Assembly: GCA_965237855.1 (NCBI GenBank)
Contig: CBDEGK010000004.1
Span: 930,001 to 994,000 of the forward strand
DNA from: CBDEGK01 sp965237855
Lineage (GTDB): Bacteria > Pseudomonadota > Gammaproteobacteria > Pseudomonadales > Halieaceae
Direction: 5' to 3'
DNA length: 64,000 nt
Position 1 is the first letter of the stretch. Every line of letters starts with the position of its first letter. Shown piece by piece: positions 58,738 through 64,000 of the stretch. The notes beneath the pieces are model-generated. The model was not told where the DNA came from, did not search any database, and saw nothing but the letters and a program-made list of their open reading frames with translations. The translations under genes and the position numbers were made by a program.

Positions 58738-61371
58738 TTAAAGGGAACGTGCAATTTCCTTCACTTCGAATACCTCGATGAGGTCTCCAACTTTCACATC
58801 CGTGTAGTTTTTCACGCCGATACCACACTCGGTACCATTGCGAACTTCATTGGCATCGTCCTTGAAGCGGCGCAGAGATTCCAGTTCACCCTGGTAAATA
58901 ACCACGTTGTCTCGCAGCACACGAATCGGCTTGCTGCGGTGAACCGTACCTTCGGTCACCATACAGCCGGCTATCTGGCCGAACTTGGGTGAACTGAACA
59001 CATCACGCACTTCCGCAATGCCGACGATTTCTTCGCGCAGTTCCGGTGCCAGCATGCCCGTCAGGGCTGCCTTGACATCGTCGATCAGGTCATAGATCAC
59101 GTTGTAGTAGCGCATGTCCATGGCTTCGCTTTCGACCAACTTGCGCGCGGAATTATCGGCCCGCACATTGAAGCCAAATATGACTGCCTCGGCGGTAATG
59201 GCCAGGGTGACATCAGTCTCGGCAATACCACCAACACCGCCAGAGACAATGTTGACCGTGACTTCCTCGTTACCCAGGTCAAGCAACGCCGACTGAATGG
59301 CTTCCAGTGAGCCACGTACATCGGCCTTCACCACGATATTGAGCGTCTGCTTCTCGCCCGCTGTCATGCTCTCGAACATATTGTCGAGTTTGGCCGCCTG
59401 CTGGCGTTGCATCTTGGTGCTACGCATTTTTTCCTGGCGAGCATCAGCAATTTCGCGAGCTTTCTTCTCACTCTCGACCACGGCAAATACATCACCCGCA
59501 TCGGGTGTGCCATCCAGTCCCAAAATTTCCACAGGAATCGAGGGGCCAGCTTCTTGGATCGCATTGCCATCTTCATCCAGCATGGCGCGTACCCGGCCCG
59601 ATTGCAGACCGGCCAGCACAATATCGCCCTGGCGCAGGCAGCCGCTCTGAATCAACAGTGACGCCACCGACCCGCGACCTTTGTCGAGACGCGATTCAAT
59701 CACGATACCCTGTGCGGGCACATCGAGGGGGGCCTTCAGCTCCAGTATCTCCGCTTGCAACAGGATAGCGTCGAGCAGATCACTGACGCCGTCACCTGTT
59801 ATTGCGGAGACATTAATAAACTGATGCTCGCCACCCCAATCTTCCGGAATGACTTCCTTGGCGGCCAGTTCATTGCGAACACGGTCGGGATCAGCCCCTT
59901 CCTTGTCCATCTTGTTGACGGCCACAATCAGGGGTACTCCGGCGGCCTTGGCATGTAGTACCGCCTCTTCCGTCTGCGGCATCACACCGTCATCGGCAGC
60001 CACCACCAGGATTACAATGTCAGTACTCTTGGCACCGCGGGCACGCATGGCAGTAAATGCCGCGTGTCCAGGGGTATCCAGGAAGGAGATCATGCCCGCC
60101 TCGGTGTTCACGTGATACGCACCGATGTGCTGGGTAATGCCACCGGCCTCGCCATCGGCCACCTTCGCCTTGCGAATATAGTCGAGCAATGAAGTTTTAC
60201 CGTGGTCAACGTGACCCATCACAGTCACCACCGGCGCCCGGGGCTCATCCGTACCCCCGTGCTGAGCCAGGGTTTCTTCCAGTTGATCTTCAAGCACATC
60301 GTCACTGACGATCTTGTATTCAAAGTCCATTTCTTCAACCACCAAGATGGCGGTGTCCTGGTCTATGATCTGGTTGATGGTGGCCATCACGTCCAGTTTC
60401 ATCAGTTCCTTGATGATTTCACCAGACTTGACCGACATCTGAGCCGCCAGCTCACCTACGGAAATGGCTTCACCCAATTCAACAATGGCTTTTTTCTGCT
60501 CGGTAGGCATTTCAAAACCGTGCTTGCCATGCTCTTCGTGAGTTTTGTTCACTGGCTTTTTACGACCGCGGCGGCGTTTGCCGCCGCTCTCAGCGGCATC
60601 GATCTGATTCAGACTCATATGGCCGCGTTGCTTGCCGCGTACATGATCACGCTCCAATCGACCGCCGGCACGCTTTTTCTTCTCAGGCTCGGGCTTCGAC
60701 GGCGCATCATGCAAGCGCTTGGGTCCACGCTTGGCCGTATCTTTTGCGGCATCGGCACCAGCAGCAGGTGCTGCCGCCTGCTTTTTCTTCTCTTCTTCCG
60801 CCAATCGGCGAGCTTCGGCGGCGGTCTTGCGGGACTCTGCTTCGTCGGCCTCGCGTTGCTTGCGCTTGGCGGCAGCTTGCTGTCGCAACACTTCCGGGTC
60901 CAGATCTGCCTTCGATATCTCTACGTCTGACTCTTCAACAAACTCGTCAACCGGCGCGGCTTCAACCACCGCCTCCGCAACCACGTCAACCGCTGCGTCC
61001 GCAGCGACGGCCTCTACTGGCGCTGCTTCAATCTCTTTCCGCACCGCTTCCTCTACCGGTGTGGCTTCCTCTTCGTCACGCTTAACGTAGGTGCGCTTCT
61101 TGCGCACTTCCACGTTGACGATTTTCTTGCCCTGGGAGCCCGCGGCTTTCAGCGTACTCAGCGTTTTGCGCTTGAGGGTGATGCGCCTGGGCGCATCGCT
61201 GGATTCTCCGTGGCTGCTCTTCAGAAAAGCCAGCAGGGTTTGCTTATCTTCATCCGAGACAGCTTCATCGGCAGCCGTGTGCGGCAGACCGGCTTCCTTC
61301 ATTTGCGTTAACAAACGATCGGCCGAAGCACCTACAACTTCTGCTAATTGATTAACTGTGACCTGCGCCAT
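58738..61371 (-). CDS. infB: Translation initiation factor IF-2
   Basis: An 877-residue GTPase that places fMet-tRNA on the 30S subunit. It has the IF2 N-terminal domain (VTVNQLAEVVGASADRLLTQ), a long charged linker of Ala/Glu/Lys/Arg, the second N-terminal motif (AQMSVKSGEIIKELMKLDVM, about 310), and the G domain with GHVDHGKTSLLDYIRKAKVA (about 386), DTPGHAAFTAMRARG and NKMDKEGADPDR. C-terminal domains end in SLRRFKDDANEVRNGTECGI. Size matches E. coli (890). Internal starts for shorter forms are possible but not evident. The co-operon tRNA-fMet at 63526 is its substrate. Confidence 0.97.
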   Translation of the reverse strand: MAQVTVNQLAEVVGASADRLLTQMKEAGLPHTAADEAVSDEDKQTLLAFLKSSHGESSDAPRRITLKRKTLSTLKAAGSQGKKIVNVEVRKKRTYVKRDEEEATPVEEAVRKEIEAAPVEAVAADAAVDVVAEAVVEAAPVDEFVEESDVEISKADLDPEVLRQQAAAKRKQREADEAESRKTAAEARRLAEEEKKKQAAAPAAGADAAKDTAKRGPKRLHDAPSKPEPEKKKRAGGRLERDHVRGKQRGHMSLNQIDAAESGGKRRRGRKKPVNKTHEEHGKHGFEMPTEQKKAIVELGEAISVGELAAQMSVKSGEIIKELMKLDVMATINQIIDQDTAILVVEEMDFEYKIVSDDVLEDQLEETLAQHGGTDEPRAPVVTVMGHVDHGKTSLLDYIRKAKVADGEAGGITQHIGAYHVNTEAGMISFLDTPGHAAFTAMRARGAKSTDIVILVVAADDGVMPQTEEAVLHAKAAGVPLIVAVNKMDKEGADPDRVRNELAAKEVIPEDWGGEHQFINVSAITGDGVSDLLDAILLQAEILELKAPLDVPAQGIVIESRLDKGRGSVASLLIQSGCLRQGDIVLAGLQSGRVRAMLDEDGNAIQEAGPSIPVEILGLDGTPDAGDVFAVVESEKKAREIADARQEKMRSTKMQRQQAAKLDNMFESMTAGEKQTLNIVVKADVRGSLEAIQSALLDLGNEEVTVNIVSGGVGGIAETDVTLAITAEAVIFGFNVRADNSARKLVESEAMDMRYYNVIYDLIDDVKAALTGMLAPELREEIVGIAEVRDVFSSPKFGQIAGCMVTEGTVHRSKPIRVLRDNVVIYQGELESLRRFKDDANEVRNGTECGIGVKNYTDVKVGDLIEVFEVKEIARSL

Positions 61372-61401
61372 CCACTTCTCTCCTGTTTACCCTGCTTTGA
61401 C

Positions 61402-62916
61402 TTACTCGGTTTCCGCTGTTTCTTCAGCTTCCGCCTCAGCAAACCAGGGTGCGCGGGCAGTCATGATCAGCTCGCCCGCACGCTCTTCGGTCATATCTTC
61501 AATGTCGAGCAGGTCATCAACCGCCTGCTCGGCCAAGTCTTCCATGGTGACAATTGCACGGCTGGCCAGAATAAAAGCCAGGTGACGGTCCATCCCATCC
61601 ATAGTCAACAAATCTTCTGCCGGCTCGCTCTCACCGAGCTGCTCTTCCGAGGCGATGGCCTGGGTGAGCAGGGCATCTTTGGCCCGGGCCCGCAGCTCTT
61701 CGGCAATGTCCTCATCGAAGCCGTCGATGCTGGACATTTCCTCGAGGGGTACATAAGCCACCTCTTCCAGCGTGGTAAAGCCCTCGTCCACCAGGATTTC
61801 GGCCACTTCTTCGTCGACATCCAGCGCTTTCGCGAAGACGGTGATCACGGCGCCGGCTTCCTGCTCGTGCTTGTCAGCCGCATCTTCCAGGCTCATCACG
61901 TTGATGGTCCAGGTGGTTAATTCGCTGGCAAGGCGCACATTCTGACCATTCCGACCTATAGCCTGGGCCAGGTTGTCTTCATTCACCGCCACGTCCATAG
62001 TGCCGCGGTCTTCGTCGACCACAATAGATTCTACTTCAGCCGGCGACATTGCATTGATCACCAGCTGGGCTGGATTGTCGTCCCACAACACAATATCGAC
62101 GCGTTCATTGTCCAACTCGTTGGACACCGCCTGGACCCGCGAACCACGCATACCGACGCATGCACCGACCGGGTCAATGCGCCCATCGTTGGTTTTAACC
62201 GCTATCTTGGCGCGGGAACCGGGGTCGCGGGCGGCGGCCCGAATCTCAATGACTTCTTCGGAGATTTCGGGTACTTCTATCTTGAACAGCTCGATCAGCA
62301 TCTCCGAACAGGAGCGGCTCAAAATCAGCTGCGGGCCGCGGTTTTCCTCACTCACTTCGGTGAGAATCGCGCGTACCCGATCGTTGACACGGAACGTCTC
62401 GCGGCCAACCAATTGTTCGCGGGATAGCAGCCCCTCGGCGTTGCTACCCAGATCGACAATCACATTGTCGCGGGTCACTTTCTTGACCGTGCCGGCAACC
62501 AGTTCGCCGATACGGGTTTCATATTGTTCCACCACCTGGGCACGTTCAGCATCGCGTACGCGCTGCACAATGACCTGCTTGGCGGTCTGGGCGGCGATGC
62601 GACCGAATTCAACATTTTCCACCTGCTCTTCATGGACATCGCCCACTTGTAGCTCGGCGTTTACCTCGGCGGCTTCCTCGGTGGTGAACTGGGTACCCAG
62701 CAGGGCCATTTCATCATCACTCATCACCAACCAGCGACGCACAGTGACATAGTCACCGGTCTCGCGATCAATGGTAACAACAATGTCCGAGTCTTCGTCG
62801 TAACGCTTTTTTGTCGCTGTCGCCAATGCCAGCTCAATAGCCTCGAAGATAATGGCTTCGTCGACGCCTTTTTCAGCCGATACCGCTTCAGCAACTAACA
62901 GTATTTCCTTGGTCAT
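61402..62916 (-). CDS. nusA: Transcription termination/antitermination factor NusA
   Basis: A 504-residue protein. Order of domains: RNA polymerase-binding N-terminus (EILLVAEAVSAEKGVDEAII), S1 (ELVAGTVKKVTRDNVIVDLG, about 135), KH1 and KH2 (DPVGACVGMRGSRVQAVSNE; NLAQAIGRNGQNVRLASELT), and two acidic C-terminal repeats as in gammaproteobacterial NusA. It modulates pausing, termination and antitermination. The 30-base gap to rimP contains GAGAGCGAGCGAGAGCGAGA, a simple-sequence ribosome region. Confidence 0.96.
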   Translation of the reverse strand: MTKEILLVAEAVSAEKGVDEAIIFEAIELALATATKKRYDEDSDIVVTIDRETGDYVTVRRWLVMSDDEMALLGTQFTTEEAAEVNAELQVGDVHEEQVENVEFGRIAAQTAKQVIVQRVRDAERAQVVEQYETRIGELVAGTVKKVTRDNVIVDLGSNAEGLLSREQLVGRETFRVNDRVRAILTEVSEENRGPQLILSRSCSEMLIELFKIEVPEISEEVIEIRAAARDPGSRAKIAVKTNDGRIDPVGACVGMRGSRVQAVSNELDNERVDIVLWDDNPAQLVINAMSPAEVESIVVDEDRGTMDVAVNEDNLAQAIGRNGQNVRLASELTTWTINVMSLEDAADKHEQEAGAVITVFAKALDVDEEVAEILVDEGFTTLEEVAYVPLEEMSSIDGFDEDIAEELRARAKDALLTQAIASEEQLGESEPAEDLLTMDGMDRHLAFILASRAIVTMEDLAEQAVDDLLDIEDMTEERAGELIMTARAPWFAEAEAEETAETE

Positions 62917-62946
62917 TCTGCTCTCGCTCTCGCTCGCTCTCGCACA

Positions 62947-63426
62947 TCAAGTGCGGGGTTTAACCTGGGCCCTGTCTACTGAATTGAGCGGTAGCAGAAA
63001 TTCATGGTCATCGACCTGAATCACTACGTCCTCGCCCTCAATACCTTTCAGGGTCCCTTTGAACTTGCGACGCCCCTCAAAAGGCACGCGCAAACGCATT
63101 TCTATCCATTTACCTACGTATTGCAGGTAGTGTTCCGGGCGAAACAACCATCGATCCAATCCGGGAGATGACACTTCCAGTGTGTACTCACCCAGGATCG
63201 GATCTTCCACGTCCATAATGCTGCTGACCTGCCGGCTCACGCTGGCACAGTCATCAACATTGACGCCGTTTTCGCCGTCTATATATAGCCGCAAGGTGGT
63301 GTGACGCCCCTGCGACATATATTCGAGTCCCCACAGCTCAAAGCCGAGAGCCTCGATCGCGGGCTCCAGCATCGCCTGGATTGTGTCTTCCTTCGCTGCC
63401 AAACCCACTCCGTGCTTATACCGCAC
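62947..63426 (-). CDS. rimP: Ribosome maturation factor RimP
   Basis: Up to 159 residues; a 30S assembly factor. It reads IQAMLEPAIEALGFELWGLE, LRLYIDGENGVNVDDCASVS, YTLEVSSPGLDRWLFRPEHY and ends with the C-terminal barrel GTLKGIEGEDVVIQVDDHEF. The exact start is unsure: GTG at 63426, GTG at 63408 or TTG at 63402 are possible, as relatives begin close to the KEDTIQ segment. It is first protein gene of the operon after metY and the attenuator at 63465-63489. Confidence 0.93.
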   Translation of the reverse strand: MRYKHGVGLAAKEDTIQAMLEPAIEALGFELWGLEYMSQGRHTTLRLYIDGENGVNVDDCASVSRQVSSIMDVEDPILGEYTLEVSSPGLDRWLFRPEHYLQYVGKWIEMRLRVPFEGRRKFKGTLKGIEGEDVVIQVDDHEFLLPLNSVDRAQVKPRT

Positions 63427-63464
63427 CTAACAAAAACCCATTTCGTGCTTTTTTTGCACAAAAC

Positions 63465-63489
63465 AAAAAGCCCCTAAAAAGGGGCTTTC
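63465..63489 (-). terminator. Terminator/attenuator between metY and rimP
   Basis: The minus strand reads AAAGCCCC-TTTTTA-GGGGCTTTTTG with a further T-rich stretch. A fraction of transcripts would end after the tRNA, giving more tRNA-fMet than rimP-pnp message, with readthrough feeding the operon. A smaller hairpin (GTGC/GCAC around a T run) lies at about 63445-63460. Confidence 0.8.
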
Positions 63490-63525
63490 AACATAGCGTC
63501 ACAAATACCGCTTGCGACACTGAAT

Positions 63526-63602
<77 letters not shown>

Positions 63603-63682
63603 TCAATACTTCTTCTTGCAAAGCCCCTTGGCGCTTTACTTCCGGCCTGTCTCGTCGAACAGGCCAGAATTCAAGGTGGAGC

Positions 63683-63711
63683 ATTATAGGTATCGCACCC
63701 CCCATGGTCAA
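63683..63711 (-). promoter_or_regulatory. Sigma-70 promoter of the metY-nusA-infB-pnp operon
   Basis: On the minus strand TTGACC and TATAAT are separated by exactly 17 bases, an almost consensus promoter, 81 bases before the tRNA. The leader contains the hairpin GGCCTGT...ACAGGCC (63643-63664), which may guide 5' processing of the tRNA precursor. Confidence 0.85.
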
Positions 63712-63854
63712 CTGCTTTCAGGCCCCTGAAAGCGTTGATTTATGGGCATTTTACCGAAAGCTGCAGAGATTCTGATTCTGGACGTCAACCTGTATTATGG
63801 TCGGCGTCATTTCGACATTCTGTGTCGGCCCACCTGCTACCCGAGAGAAGTGCT

Positions 63855-64000
63855 ATGAGCGACTGGCAATACCTTACCCTACAACGAGAGGGTCGAGTAC
63901 TCACTGTGTCCTTTGATTCTGCCAGTAAGGTCAACAGCCTCAGTAATGCCCTGATGCGCGAACTAACCCAGCTCGCCATCGAGCTACAACAGGACAGCGA
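63855..64000 (+). CDS. Enoyl-CoA hydratase/isomerase family protein (5' part only)
   Basis: Forty-eight codons are visible before the window ends: MSDWQYLTLQREGRVLTVSF, then DSASKVNSLSNALMRELTQL. The pattern V-x-T-V-x-F followed by VNSLS and MRELTQL matches the first strand-helix of crotonases. GAGAAG precedes the ATG. Divergent from the metY operon. The specific reaction cannot be given from this piece; it could also be the N-terminus of a multifunctional fatty-acid oxidation protein. Confidence 0.65.
   Translation, partial: MSDWQYLTLQREGRVLTVSFDSASKVNSLSNALMRELTQLAIELQQDS

Overview
The window looks like chromosome of a Gram-negative gammaproteobacterium. The right end holds the order metY(tRNA-fMet)-rimP-nusA-infB-rbfA-truB-rpsO-pnp, typical of that class. 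A Vfr/CRP-type regulator, a TonB receptor and outer-membrane/periplasmic enzymes fit an aerobic, possibly marine, Cellvibrionales-like bacterium; that finer placement is inference only.

Layout. (1) 1-17 kb is ordinary accessory chromosome. A long minus-strand catabolic cluster runs from a GntR/UTRA regulator through a VOC protein, a GNAT, an MFS transporter, a flavin monooxygenase, a second GNAT and a DUF1214 protein to a penicillin-acylase-family hydrolase. Two related palindromes (6250-6275 and 9759-9779) could be the GntR operators. It is followed by a decayed TRAP-transporter locus, a periplasmic methyltransferase, a TetR/sterol-desaturase divergent pair with a perfect 18-bp palindrome in the promoter, a crp/vfr gene, a maleate-isomerase pseudogene and a TonB receptor. 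(2) 17-51 kb is a mobile-element-rich island. Three full-length copies of one 1,593-bp IS3-family element are present: one is inserted inside another (19.7-22.9 kb), and the third lies in inverted orientation at 49.3-50.9 kb. Between them are gene-cassette-like units with attC-like sites (protease, acetyltransferases, isomerase). There is also a broken three-gene operon for a probable antiviral defence system, remnants of a phage/plasmid polyvalent protein, and IS elements of the IS3, IS66, IS21, IS30 and IS1595 types. (3) 51-64 kb is conserved core: selB-selA, then the complete nusA/infB operon with its promoter, and the start of a divergent enoyl-CoA hydratase-family gene.

The most interesting object is the minus-strand operon 41839 to 28333. 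It encodes a 2,166-residue P-loop ATPase with a coiled coil and an acidic Pro/Glu linker, a 920-residue DrmE-like protein, and a DrmA/YprA-type helicase whose first codons are split off by an IS21 element and whose C-terminal half is deleted by another IS. Gene order and helicase type recall DISARM. The giant ATPase is not a component I recognise from DISARM, so an intact relative elsewhere could be an undescribed or little-described defence system. In this genome it is certainly broken at the helicase.

How parts work together: the GntR cluster looks like one regulated degradation and uptake unit. SelA and SelB form a translation-coupled pair for selenocysteine insertion. The metY-pnp operon couples initiator tRNA, ribosome maturation, transcription elongation, initiation factor 2, rRNA/tRNA modification and RNA decay under one strong promoter.
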